A DNA stretch of 64,000 bases from Ooceraea biroi (taxonomy: Eukaryota; Arthropoda; Insecta; Hymenoptera; Formicidae), in NCBI RefSeq assembly GCF_003672135.1, contig NC_039509.1, positions 2,480,001-2,544,000 of the forward strand. The letters run 5' to 3'. Shown piece after piece: positions 1-13,100 of the stretch. Each line of letters opens with the position of its first letter. Positions within the stretch are counted from its first letter, which is position 1. The translations under genes were made by a program, and so were the position numbers. Below the pieces are notes generated by a model. It was not told the DNA's origin, did no database searches, and was given only the letters and a program-made list of their open reading frames with translations.

Positions 1-77
1 ATGGTTAAGGTAATAGTTCATAGAGCTTGAAAAATTTGGGCGATGCTTATAACTTTAAGCTCTATGTACTTTCACAG

Positions 78-452
78 GACCGGAATCTGGAGTGGTTCCC
101 GCGACTGCGAGCCAAGTCGTTAGCGGCGGATGAGGGCGAGGGGGAGCAAATAGAATTGAGGAGTCTGCAGTCGCAATTGGAGTCCACGCAGCTGTTAGTC
201 AAATGTCTGTTGCAACAACTCACGGAGCTTCGTGATCAGGCATGTTTAATTTAATTTATTAATTAGCTTAATTGCTAATATTTTTAAATTATTTAGACAA
301 GAACATTCGTAAGCATTAAATGTTTAAGTTATAATTAAGTCAAGTTTATTTAATCTCTCTCTTTTTTACAGATGACGGAGCAACGAAAGCAGAAGCAGCG
401 GCTAGGCCTTCTGAATTCTGCGTCTGCGATCCTGCACAACGTACCCTCGTAA
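78..452 (+). CDS. Itpr: Inositol 1,4,5-trisphosphate receptor, C-terminal two exons (partial)
   Basis: Two coding exons, 78-239 and 372-452 (stop TAA 450-452), join in phase 0 to give the last 80 residues of the receptor. The segment begins DRNLEWFPRLRAKSL, continues through a coiled-coil-like stretch (LRSLQSQLESTQLLVK) and ends with MTEQRKQKQRLGLL and a short variable tail. This is the conserved cytosolic C-terminal tail that follows the channel pore in IP3 receptors, the endoplasmic-reticulum Ca2+-release channels gated by IP3; metazoan proteins carry near-identical NLEWFPRMRA and MTEQRKxKQRLG motifs. The rest of the gene lies left of the window. The acceptor before position 78 is TTTCACAG. 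The intron 240-371 begins with GC rather than GT. Identification is by motif recognition and is strong; the exact insect orthologue was not searched. Confidence 0.9.
240..371 (+). other. GC-AG intron in Itpr
   Basis: The last Itpr intron runs from GCATGT to a pyrimidine-rich CTCTTTTTTACAG acceptor. Only this GC donor keeps the conserved protein join ...LRDQ/MTEQRK... in phase 0. Using the nearby GT at 244-245 would add four bases and shift the last exon out of frame. Confidence 0.75.
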
Positions 453-2290
453 ATGGAAGTGACGACGTGTATTTTGTAGTTTTCTTGTTATAGATGAATC
501 TCAGTTTGATACTCCAGGATCGTATGTATTGATATTCGCATGCTCTCGACAAGCATTTAAAGACACGAGAATATATCGAGTGATATATCGAGTGGGCAAC
601 CCGAAGCATTTTTACGGTTTTGTTCCTAATTTTGATGAAAGTAAAGGATACATCTAGGGCATTAATATCATCATCCTTCTCCTATAAAGGTTCTTGATCC
701 AGTTTATTAGTTAGTTATCAAGAAACCAGTATACCGTAAATTGCATTGTTTACCAGTGTATAAATATTGTTACATAAAAGTTAAGCGTTTCCATTGATCC
801 AGAAGACCAGACATTTACTTAAAACTTTTACATTTACTAAAACGTGTGAATATTCTAATGTTTTTTTTAGAATATTCCCGTTTTTATGTGATCAATCCAC
901 ATCGTTTTCGCTGTTATAACATTTATGTGTCCATCAAATGGATGCATGGAGTTTATATTAAATTGTAGCATCAATGTTTGCAGACAATCTTGAAATTTCA
1001 TATTCTATCTTGCGTTATTCAAGCTACGATTGTGTTCGAATTTTGTTTACTTGTTTTCGTAGATTATAAAGACACTTCAAGCGCTAGGGAACATCATTGA
1101 AAATGCATTTGTAAAACTGTACAGATTTTCTATATGTATTATATATTTAATTATCACGTGCATCCATCCAGATTATCTGTTCACACGTGTGAAACACGTG
1201 TGTTTTTCTTTCGCGTCATCGTGTTAACAATTGTATAATTGATTATTTTTTATTTTGTACATACGAATAATTTCGATGAGGCAATATACGGAAACTACTA
1301 TTCGAAGTTCACCTTGGCAAAAGTATTTAATTTCGTAATAACGATATGCTCAATTTTTGATTCCGTAAATAATCGTGTTGACGTTCATATCATACGTTAT
1401 CGTTAATGATAGATTTATTGTTAATAATAATTTAGATTTAGAGGATGCGCGCGCAACTGCAAATTGAAATATGCACTTGCGAGTCTGGACCGGGTCTTCG
1501 TTCAATCATCCGTGAAGGCGATCATGATATCGTGGCGAGCGCCGCTCAATTTCGCGGATATTAACTGATGAAAACGATATTTAATAGGGATCAATCTCGA
1601 TTCTACCGCAATTTATATTATGAAATCTTTCGATATCTCTTCCGAGATATCAGATATTATGATGGACGCGAACTTTAGAATGTTGCTGTCCGATCATTCA
1701 TTGTTGATGTATAAACGATAGTTGACATATATTACAAATTTTAATCATGCTGTGTTGACTGTATCACGATTATGTAAGTAGGTGCATTAATCTGAACATC
1801 ACGTGCCACAGTTACGTTATATATTACTAAGATTTAAGATTTTAATTCATGTTTTTCAAACAATATACTTGAGAAATTTGTCTATATACAAATATTGTGT
1901 CTATATACAAATATATAAAAAAATATATATATACACACATACACACTTCATTTCTTTGTGTAATATTAAATATAATGTATATACTTTAATGCGTAATCGT
2001 AATCGTCTTGAAGATGTAACGATATCTTTTCGAGAGCATATCACCCTTTTTATGCGATCGTGTATTTCATTGATTGATATTAATCTTCTCGCACATTCTC
2101 CTGATTTTTGACCGGATTCTACCGGACTATACTGTTACGATCTTGAAATTTTTAGGTAATATACACCCGTCGAGAAAACTTACTTCCGATATCTGGACGT
2201 GCGATCTTACTATATAGCACACGCATGTATAGCTACAATGTGCATGTAGATTGCGTTCTTACATGTAAATAAATTTTGTTCTTTTTTTAA
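453..2290 (+). other. Probable Itpr 3' UTR
   Basis: About 1.8 kb of AT-rich sequence without a credible coding region follows the Itpr stop. A canonical AATAAA polyadenylation signal lies at 2268-2273. Earlier poly(A) sites are possible. The extent is inferred from the signal alone. Confidence 0.45.
2268..2273 (+). promoter_or_regulatory. Candidate poly(A) signal for Itpr
   Basis: This is an AATAAA hexamer, followed within 15 bases by T-rich sequence (TTTTGTTCTTTTTTT), which is the usual arrangement of a cleavage and polyadenylation site. No transcript evidence is available. Confidence 0.35.
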
Positions 2291-5200
2291 TGCGTCGATT
2301 TATTGCGATGTCCTTAAAGGATGGAGGACAGGACCAACTGTGGGATTAAATTATTACAGAAAAAAAAAATACGGAAGAAGAACACCCTCGTGACTAATGT
2401 TTCATTTTACTTTATTTAGACTTTATATGAAACAATTGACTATTTATTGTGACTTATGTATACGCGGCTAGTACATGTAACACGTATTTCTCTTTCGTAG
2501 GTCGCACGTGTCTTGTGTAAAACCGATATGCTTCTCAAATGAATAGTTATCTATCGCATATTATCGCGCGGTAAGAATATCAAACGCAACGTCTCTACAA
2601 ATACGCAAATGTTGAACACACAGGTGCGTAACGTTCATCGTAAGGTCTGTGTCCTGAGGAAAATTAATCGCTCGCAAAGTTTCTCACGCATCTACGTTCC
2701 TCATATATAAATTACATTGCTGTGTGCACCGGGACTGGGTTCGGGTCTCCTTACATCAGTCGATTCTGCGACAATTAAGTAGATAAGGACTTTCATGTCT
2801 GTTTTGACGAGGTCTTCGACGAATATACTTCGCTTAGCTTACGCATTACAACATAATATATTAGCAGGTGCTGTTTGTTGCATGAATGACACTGAACACG
2901 AATTTCGCTTCGTTTAGTAACGATATATAAAAAGTATTTACTTGACTAATTCGTTAGTGGCAATAGACTAAAATCGTCAAAGGAATTCTTCTACCATGGC
3001 AAGTGTATTGTTTCGATAGTAATTCAATTCCTCTCACTCTACTCTAAAAGTGTGAATGTTCTTTTCTTTTGTCATAGAAGATAAAGAAATGACTTTAAAT
3101 AAATTTATTTAATTGAATTAAATTATGTGCAAAGTATATTTTCGAATCTAAGTTACGTAGCTTACGCACCAAAACGCCCAGAATTTACCGATCATCTAGT
3201 AAATCCTTGTAAATTAAATTCTTTTTTAAGAAAATATCGGGCGTTTTAGCGTCAAGCTCCTTAGATGGGCATTTCAAAATATATTCTACCATTATTCATA
3301 CCATAAACGTATCTAAATGAGATAAAGTCGCGAAAACGCGTCGTGTGTGAAGCAGAAAAAATAATATAAAATGTTTTACGCGAAAGCGTGCGTCTAATAC
3401 AAAGCTTCTTTCGGAGAGAAATGTGCGAGACACTGACTAGTGTTACTATACTTAGGCCAACACGTCGCATTACGTGATACGTAATTACATGACATCGTAT
3501 AAAAAGAAAACTGCCACAAACTCGTGTGGGTTCGTTATATAAAAATCAATGAAAAATTCGTATAGAAACGCTCTCCCACGTTGTTGTACAGTTGTTAGAC
3601 GATCTCTGGTTCGTTCTACCGGCTGGCATTAGCACGTACATAACGTACGTACGAAATATTAAATATTTTAACGACCTAGCGTTTATCATCATTTTATCTC
3701 GATAATAAATAATCGTGTGAGTTCGATAGCGGATCGGGGTGTCCTACTCCCCGCGGGATATCTGGAGGGCGAGTGTCCGGCGTGACGTTACGATATCGGC
3801 GATTTCCTCGAGAAGGAAACGGACTGACAATTTCCACGGGGGGTAAAGGCACCCCGTGCCTTTCGGCCGGCAAAACGTGTAACAATAAATCGCCGGGGTG
3901 CCGTGGGCACGCGAAGCTCGTTCGTTTAAAATACACTCTGTTCGATTCTCGTTCGGTGCCGCGATTAATTATTAATAATTAATAATAATCATCTTATCGT
4001 TACTTTACAGTAGATCCGCGTAGACTTAGGGTAGACAATCAATCGTGTTCTGTACAAATTCTAATTAACGTCGCTACCTATATGTACACACGTGGCTACG
4101 TGGTTGTAATCTCTTACACGTGTAATTTGGCATTCGCGCGTGAAAGAGAGGGAAAGAGAGATAGAGAAAGGGATGACGTGTGATTCTTCTTTCGCTACTT
4201 CAAATCCGTGCATCGCGTTCTTCGTGTGTGTGTGTGTGTAATATCTTAATTTTCTCTATATATGTATAATATATACAGAGCCGCTACTTCTCCCAGGGGA
4301 ACTATAGTGTGGATTTATTCGGAAATGTTTCTCGTTCAAATCCCGTTTTCCACCATTTCTCTAATTGTGGACATTCCGATCTCTCTGTTTCGGTATTTGA
4401 AGAATTCCCGAATTAGCGAATATGTATATGGAACTAATGATTTCCATCGAAACGTTCATTCCACATAAGTAAATTCCACGTTTTAGGTGAAACGATACAG
4501 GAAAACGTTTACAATATAAACTGCTTGAAAGAGAATATTTTTCGAACATCTTATAAAATATGTAATTCTTGCATTTACATTGCATTACGTTCATACATCA
4601 TTTAAAATCTTCATATTTGAAAACATAAAAGAAAAATCTATAAAAATAATATTTTTTTTACAACAAAACAATCGTTAATCGGAATATAACAATCGTGTAT
4701 ATGTTATTATTCGATCGAAGCAACTTGATTGATATTGAAAATATACGCATTTTCCCCACAATTTCAAATTAAAAAATTTAATCTAAAGAATATTAAAACT
4801 CAAGAAAAATGCAAAAAAAAGATATTTATTACTATAATTATTTTTATTTTATCAATAGCATAATATTAGGTAATATGTGAGGGAGACTACGTTTGTAAGG
4901 CGAGTCGTTTGGATGAATGGACGAAATGCCTGAGAATCTATGAATCAGTTTCAGGAGAGCATGCACACAACGAAGTAAATTTAATTAAATTTAAACTCTC
5001 TTTTAATCATATTCCTTATATTACTCATACTTTCAAGTAACAGGAGAATATGAATACAGTTTGATTAGATGACACTAATGACTTATTTCGAGCGGCTGTC
5101 GATAAAGGCGTTGATACGTTTTAAGATATACTGTTTTGTCGACGGCTGTAAGAAATTAGCCACCTACTCGAGCCATATTCTCCTGATACTTAGGATTCCC

Positions 5201-6975
5201 TACATAACGGGAAAGCACGACCAGAAGAATCGAAAACTAAAATTCGTAACTCTTTGCATCGCATGTTTTCTTAATACTAACACATGGACTCTTGGGTATT
5301 TCCTAGATTCAACCGTTCAAGCGTTCGCGTAGTACAAACGTAGCTTTCCATACATTTCCTTATATCGCATATAACTGTCAGTTGCAATAATAATAAAAAT
5401 TAATGTGATAATAAATATTCTGTGCACTTTTATTGACTTTTATAATTTTTTAGAATAAATGCTGTATTCTCAAAATTGAAATGTATTTTGTGAAGAAAAT
5501 GCAAATATTTTTGTCGCTGAGCGTATAATATGATTGTCATTTGTTATTCTACCAACATATTATTGTTATAGTAATAAGTATGATTAAAAATAATTTGTGC
5601 ATTTTTATTACATCTTATTTTTTGTAGGTATGATGTATTTTAAAATTGCGAACTATTTGGATTTATGTTTTTCAATCAAAAATATCAAAAAAGATAATAT
5701 CAAAAATTTGTTTAATTAAAACTTAAATCAAGCAATTAAAAATTATTTAATTCAAAGATGATTTGAATGAAATAAATGTTTCTTACGCTTTCATATATAT
5801 TCCTAACTTTTTAAAAAGATATGAAGATTTCAGATTCCGATAAAAAGTGATTTTTTGTTTGCTTCCGAGATGTCGAAAAATTTTCAAACGTTTCGCATAT
5901 TATTACAATGTCTTTAGTTATGACAAATATGGAAAACGAAATTATTCCAATACAAAATATTTTCGAATAAACACATCATAGCTTCCCTGTTTCACACTTC
6001 TAATATGCTTAACCCAGGTATTAAAAATATAAGAAATGTGATGAAAACATGAAAAAGATGACGTTATGCATTATTTTAGAAATTATCAAATAAAACAATT
6101 TTAATATTACAATTACATTTGTATTTGTATAAAATTTGTATTAAAAATCCAGCAATTTGTTCATTAATTTATCGAATTATTTTGGAAATTAAGTAAATAA
6201 ATTTTGCGGTATTGAGAAATTAACAAATATTGACAAACAATATTTACATTTTAATGTTGAACTTGTCAGAAATATAATAGTGAGATCTTTGAATAAATCA
6301 TTTATTAATCAAACTCATTCAACTCAATAAATCTTGCGGAGCAAAAATTCTCAATTGACGAATAAGAAATAAACAATTTCAAAATGAACAATTTTGCAGA
6401 TCTCATTTCTTTCGATCGAGTGACAGTCGATTGCGCGAGCTGATCGCGCTTATTACATGTGCCGATCATCTCTCCTTAATTCCGATGTATATGTATGTGT
6501 GTCTTATAATATGCATATGTATACGTATGATTCTCGACTATGTATATATATGTATATATTTATATATGTATATATAAAACTGATTCGTTAACTTTCTATC
6601 GCATACCGCGAAAGCTTCGACGTATATATGCAGAGTGAAAAATATAGTGGAGATCGGTGAAAATTTTATATTCATTTTCACTTCACCGATATTATTCCTC
6701 ATGTGTAATGTGTGTAGTGTGAAACCTTCTCGCATTGTGAAATACTTTTCGTCCGTGAAAATGACGCGATGACGTTAACGAATCAGCCCGAAATGAAATG
6801 CTGACTCTCGATCGCCGTGTCAGTGCTGTCTTTAAAACGTCTCATATCGAGCGACGTAAAATAAGGACCGGCGACGTGAGTCTTCACTGTTTAAGTATAT
6901 ACACGTGGGATTGCAATTTAGGCTCGTTCTTTAAACAGGAACGTGTGCGACGCGATACGCGAGGGATGAACGATC
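2291..6975. other. Convergent intergenic region, no gene seen
   Basis: AT-rich DNA lies between the 3' end of Itpr (+) and the stop codon of the CUB gene (-). The right-hand part probably contains the CUB gene's 3' UTR. It has short CA/TA-type simple repeats near 1915-1950 and 6480-6575, and a small GC-rich island at about 3725-3935 that is open in both directions but shows no recognisable protein. No tRNA-like or other RNA structure was seen. Confidence 0.5.
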
Positions 6976-7171
6976 TCAACAACCGAACGGATGCGCGAGT
7001 AGAATAACGAACGCGACGATGACTGTTGGTCCTCGCAGGTCGACTTTGCTCGAGGAGCTCATCACATGATTCGGAGCTGGCGATGGTCCGCTTTTGCGAG
7101 TATTGGCGATCACCGTGTGACTTCGCCATCTCATCGTGTACTGTGGGGCGGTTCTCCCGAGGGCTTGTAGT
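6976..7171 (-). CDS. CUB gene last exon: end of CUB4 and hydrophobic C-terminal tail
   Basis: The exon completes CUB4 (RLQALGRTAPQYTMRWRSH) and then encodes a low-complexity stalk with a Ser cluster (MSSSSKVDLRGP). It ends with TVIVAFVILLAHPFGC and a TGA stop. A small-residue cluster, a short polar spacer and a terminal hydrophobic run with no basic cytoplasmic end fit a GPI-anchor signal better than a conventional transmembrane segment. Confidence 0.85.
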
Positions 7172-10100
7172 CTGGAAAGCATATATTTTTATTTTAGATT
7201 TATTATTTATTATTTTTACTTTAGATTCTAGTTAACAAAAGTGTTACTTTCACTTCTTTTCACTTCTATTTTCACTTATTTTGAAATTAGTGGCACGCAA
7301 GCTCGCTTATATTTTTTGGTAAAAAAATCATCGAATATAGTATGATTGGAAATGTTTTCTCTCAATCAATTGGATTAATCAGTAATGTTAAAAACCAGAA
7401 GCGATCAGTAATGATGTACGTATAATATTATAAGGAGCACTATATTATATATTTAATAATTTAATATTTTTTATATATTTAATACCAAATTCGTAAAGTT
7501 TTGATTTCGCAGATTTTTCTCTTTTAATTTTTCATAATGTAGCTGCGTGAGGAAGTTATTTGTCTTTCCAAGAGCAAAGATAAATATGACTCCGTTGTTT
7601 TTCGATTCGACCTCATCGATCACTGACGTTGCTGGCGAGAAGGTATCTCGAGAAGGAGCCGCTGTTAGCATATTTTTCTTCATATCCAGCCAGATTACGG
7701 GATATAGGAGCGGTGGCGCGGTTGTAACTGGAATTACGTCGTAAGACGAGATGAACGATGGCCGATTCTTAATCAGCGGATAATTTCTCCGTACGAAACG
7801 ACAATAACGGATCGCGCAGATATCAATCCTCGCGGTTTTATGCGAGCGCGCGGTGGTGCACACGAGCGATCGCTCTCGTCGACGGAACGCCCTTATATTT
7901 TAGCCGATCGTGTCATAATCTCCTGTGGAAACTGTCGCGAAACTGTCGTTAAACGTAGCTAATAGACAAGATCGTGACGAAACTTTCGCCGGGTTAATCG
8001 GGCATGGGGGGATAAGAAACTCACCTAACCACCGCGGTATTCATCTTCCATGGAAGGGTGAAATTCTTGTGCGTGTCCCTCGAGCAGAACGTGTGCAGTC
8101 TTTGTCCGGCTGGATCGCCGTTTTTTCTGTACTCGTGTATCGTCAGATTCCACGCCGTGCATGGTCCTGTTTAGCAGAAAAAGCGTAGTAAGGAACATAT
8201 TACGGTATTACAGATCGATCTGTATCGAAGAAAAAGCGATTGAATCAACGAAACTTCGCTCGGTTGGAGGAAACTTTCTTAAGTAAATATTAAATCAATC
8301 AAGGAAGATCGCATAATTACTATAATGAATTATTAATTCATGATGTTCAATGTTCAATGATTGTACAATCTATTGTTTAATTAACAATAATTGTAATTTG
8401 ATGAGTGCATAACATATATGAATATGAGAAATTCAATTATTTCTTCTTCGTATCGTTAATTCATCCATTGTACAAACGTTGGTACACAATCGTATAATTT
8501 GTTTTTTTTTCGATTTTTGCGATCATGGAAACAATGCGCTTGAATAACTTTATATTTTTAAATAACTTGAAAACGTAATGCCCGCAGAAAGATGATTTGT
8601 AATAGTAGCGTATGAACAAATATTTCGCTGTTCATCTTCTAGTTTGTAAAAAGCAATAATGTGTGCGTGAGAGGATTAATAGTGCGAGCACTTATTGCCA
8701 AGAGTCTTGTTGTCCAAACGGCGAACATTTTGGCGAAGCTCTCGTGTCGGAAAGTGCGCCACTTGACGATGAAATTTCGCAAGAGGAGAGACTGGGCGGA
8801 AAAAAAGAGAAGAAGAGAGAGAGAGAAGGCAATGTGGCGATGCTACGGCTTGAGAGGTATATTAAAGCCATTTCCGGTGTCGGCGTTTGCGGAGCTTTGG
8901 TTACGGTTCTGACTCTAGTCATAATGTTCTCGAAGTGGCGACGAGGAAGAAAATGAAAAAGCTATGAAGCGAAGGCAGAAACGAGGAGACGCGAAGGAGG
9001 AAACGGGAACAGCGATTCCTGTAAGGCCAAGTTGCGGATGAAGTGCCGTCACGCTGAAGCAATTCGATTCGTGGATTTTTCCGAATAAAATAAATAATTC
9101 CGTAGGAATTTAGCATCATTAATACATTTATTAACACATTGTGTACGAGAGACGAACGTGTTCATCTTAGCGTAAAGTATTCTCAAACATTTGTGTTTGA
9201 TATAACATATACAATTAAATTTTAAACGAATACACGAATGAAACAGTACTTTTATTAAAAATCCTCGGAAATATGTAAAATTTGAAAAATGTAACTCCAG
9301 TACACAATGTATTAATTTACTTGATTAATTTATATTTGTTACTTGTCTTTGCACTATCTGAATTGATAAATAAATCATATTTCAGATAGTAATATGAGAA
9401 AATGGGAATTTTTTAATGCAGAAAAACCTGTCGTATTTTATCTTTTTCTCACACAAATCAAAACACGACGTCATAACGTCTCGTTTTTCACTGTTCTTCT
9501 CATTTCAGTATCATTTCCTATCATAAGCTATCAATATCATAACGGTACCCAGCATTCGTTTTGTTCTTATTTCCACGTATTTGTAATATATCGCGGAGAA
9601 TATTCTCCTCATGTAATAAGTGATATTCTTCCATAAGAACGTAGAGATTAACTTGCTGCATCGATCGGTCGTCCTCAGAATTTTCAGAAAAAATAAGAAT
9701 GATATCGACAGTGCGGAGAACATCAATATATTATAAAAAAATTCCACAGCTTTATTTTTGAAAAATAGATTACATATTTCGTATATAAAAATAACAGCAA
9801 TAAGGGTAAGTTTACTCTCGGGTGCATTCACGTTATATGTTCCTCCGTGAGGAACAATATTTCTCGCGCTGCATTTCACCGTGAAGAACAATCGTAATAT
9901 TCGCAGATTCGAATATATGCAAGGTAGTCGCCTTTGTCACGCTCTCGTAGGATGACGACCAACCTACCGTAAAAGCGAGTGAAGGCGATGAACGGAAAAA
10001 GCGGGAAAGAGAAGGAAACGCGGGAGACACGGCAAGGAGAAACAAAGAGGAAGAAAGGAAGAGAGAAAAGGGGAAGAGGAAGGAAAGAAAGAAGCTATGG

Positions 10101-13100
10101 TCTCTACATGGTAAAGCTTTGGCTTTCGTTGTCATGGTAAATCCGATGGCCTCTTTAATTTTGCGATCCACTGCCATTCGTTTCGCGCTACGCTCCTCTG
10201 TCTCTTCGCTCTGTCGGGCCGCGGGCCCCGTTCACCCCCTCGATTTATTCCACCGCGACTTTCACCCTTTCGCCGTATTCGCGGCTACGAAGCCAATGGC
10301 GCGGATAGAAATTCCGGCGATCTCGGAAGAAAAGCAATCGGAAGAAGATTTCCCCGTGTCGCCGCCAGAGACGGAGTGCGTTGCACGGAAGATGATCTAT
10401 CTCTGTTTTTCTCCCGGGCCTCCAGGTAGGATTGAAATAGAACGCCATGAATAGAATTTTATTGCGCGAGACGCCAGATGGAATTTGCGTTTATCGAAAT
10501 GTAAGTCAAGAACTACGAGGGGACGTTGTTCAGGATAACGATGCATCTGGAAAAATGTTGTTTCCGTATAATGATCCTCAATCGAGGTCAAGAGCATACT
10601 TGTCAGCTTGAAAAATTGCTTCATTTCATTTTTCTCCTGTATATTCCAATTTTTCTGAGGAGATGTTTTTGATAGAGTAAATGCACGGGCATCTTATAAA
10701 CATGATAAAATAATAAATTTTTCGATTATGTAAAATGCAACTCACAAAAATCGTTTAAAATGATTATAAGTTCGTAAATACATTTATTTTTGCAAATCTG
10801 GCGCATACAAAGCTATGCAGTGACGTCAAAACAGTTACGATAGAAATATCAACAGGTTTGTTATGGTAAAGAAATTAATTGCACCGCAGCAACTTGAGAG
10901 CCTTAATGTCCGAGATCCGTGGAAGATACGCTGCTTCGGAGAGAACGCAGCTGCTTTCTGTTTTCTTTTAATATCGCTCGAAGATAAATCGCTCTAAGAA
11001 CATTCTCCTGGGAGACGAAGATAGGTACTTTTAGATAAATCATTTTCGTGCTATTAAACTGCTCGCGCGGCTCTTCTTGCAAAATATAAAGCCGTAGACT
11101 AATAAATCTAAAAGGCAACTGCACTTTACTTTATTGAGCAAAGAATCTCGTTCGTACATAGATATAATTATCACTGAATTAAATGATGGTATCAGAGAAT
11201 AAGTATTCCACTCATGCGATGACATTGCGTGAAAAGCATTTCTGTGATATAACCCATTAATTAAAAAGGGATTTCTATTTGATTAAAAATAAAAATAGAG
11301 TCTTAGCGGTACAATCAACTGAAACAAATCAAATTTTATCATAATCGAAATGTAATATTAAAATATTAAAAATTAAACGGACACATGAAAAGATTGAATC
11401 GCAGTGAGAGAATCCTTGCTGAGAAGAAATCGCGTGAAAAATCGGACAAATTTTCCGGGCGTAACTTTCTCAATGGGTTTGTAGATGCGAGAACTGCTTA
11501 CGGCTCTGAGTGGACTTGACTTCGATGACGAGCTGCCGGTCGATTGGCGAGTCCAGGATCCAGGTGCACTTCTGCTGGTAATACTGATTCAGCTTGAGCC
11601 CGGCGCTCGCCAGATCACCGCCATTGACCTCGCCTTCCGGTTCCGCTGTCGTGTGATCGCCGCAGTAAGTGTCATTGACAAACTTGTAGGCCGCGTGGAA
11701 ATTGAGGCCCGCTCTCGACGACCTCGACCACTCGATGTAGACCGGGGTCCAGCTACGGATGCCCACCGGAAGCCAGTCCTGCGCAATAATGGAGCCCGTT
11801 AGAACCGGTAACAGGGAGGGATGAAACGAGAACATCAGCTGGGATATATATGGCGTGGAAAACGGCAGGCCAGTCCGGGGAAATAAAAATCGCGACGAGA
11901 AATATATGGGCTAACAGAACCGTTAAGAAATTGAAAATAAAGCGTGCACCGTCGATAAAAAGCCGTAATGGAACGCGGCGGACGGCAGATGGGCCGCGAC
12001 AATGGCGAATAAATTTAATTGCGGCTTGTCGTAACATCGGAGGATAGAAAAAGCAGTATTGACAGCTTATCGATAACCAGGTAACGCGTACGCACGCTTA
12101 ATTATCAATCGTGGATTTCGTATTTAATCCTATACAGTTAAATTACATAGATTTAGCTTGTTGCTTGCGCTGCCGTTTGCACGATAGCCTCAATTGTGCC
12201 AGAATAACGCGTTTCAATGTGAAATGATGATCCCACGAATCGAAATCGTATTACCGTTTATAGACTCGTCATAACGGTTACACTCTCTACCGAGTAATCT
12301 GATAATACGTCTATTAATAATCATCATATGTATGGATACAGTCAAAGTCAGATCAGTTTACGGTGCGTGCGAGTGTGTTGTGTGTGGGAGTGCGGAAAAC
12401 ACATTTTACATTAATAAACAAAATAATTTAATAAATAAAATTATTCCTGCATCGGCAGTTGATGTTGAAATTGCTTGATTTCCGTTGCTCAATATAAACT
12501 GGTTGGGAAAAACATTTTCATACCCGCATCTTTTTCTCGTTTTTGTTTTGACGCATATTTGTTGCGGCATTCGTATATTATTATTAAATTTACCGCACGC
12601 CATCCCAACACCATTATTACATTTTATTCATTTATGCGCGCTGATCATATAGTGCCATGATAAATGATGAAACCACATTAATGAATGTAGCATTTATTTC
12701 GTGCGAACGTCAACAATATTGTATATCTTGCATCAAATTAATTAAGTTTGTTAAAAATGAAGAATCTTCTCACGCTATTTATCTATTTTAACCGTATCGA
12801 TATTAACGGTAGTAAAAATGCATTTAAAATTTTTAAGATATCACGCGAGGAATTTCCTTTTAGGCAAAAAGGGGGAAAAACTATCCTAAGAGCGACGCAA
12901 CGGACACAAAGGGAGTAACAATCACTCGCAGAAAATTGCGTATCGCGCGCAATGTATTTTAACGACATCGTTCCGGCCTTTTCGCGTAACAATGCGGGGA
13001 TACAAAAAAGTCGCGGTAATAACGATAACTTTTATCTCGCTGCGTTGAAAATGCGCGTGCTAAGACGCCGAGCGGCTGCGTCGGGGTGCTCGTCCGAAGT

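Noticed and set aside
3694..3982. GC-rich island open on both strands
   Set aside because: Considered as an exon or regulatory element, but no protein motif, splice sites or conserved RNA fold could be recognised. Left as intergenic.
8663..8956. 97-codon + strand open stretch ending in a possible transmembrane helix
   Set aside because: Lies in a CUB-gene intron within a purine-rich tract. The Lys/Glu/Arg run is a translation of GA-rich DNA, and no supporting start context or similarity was seen.
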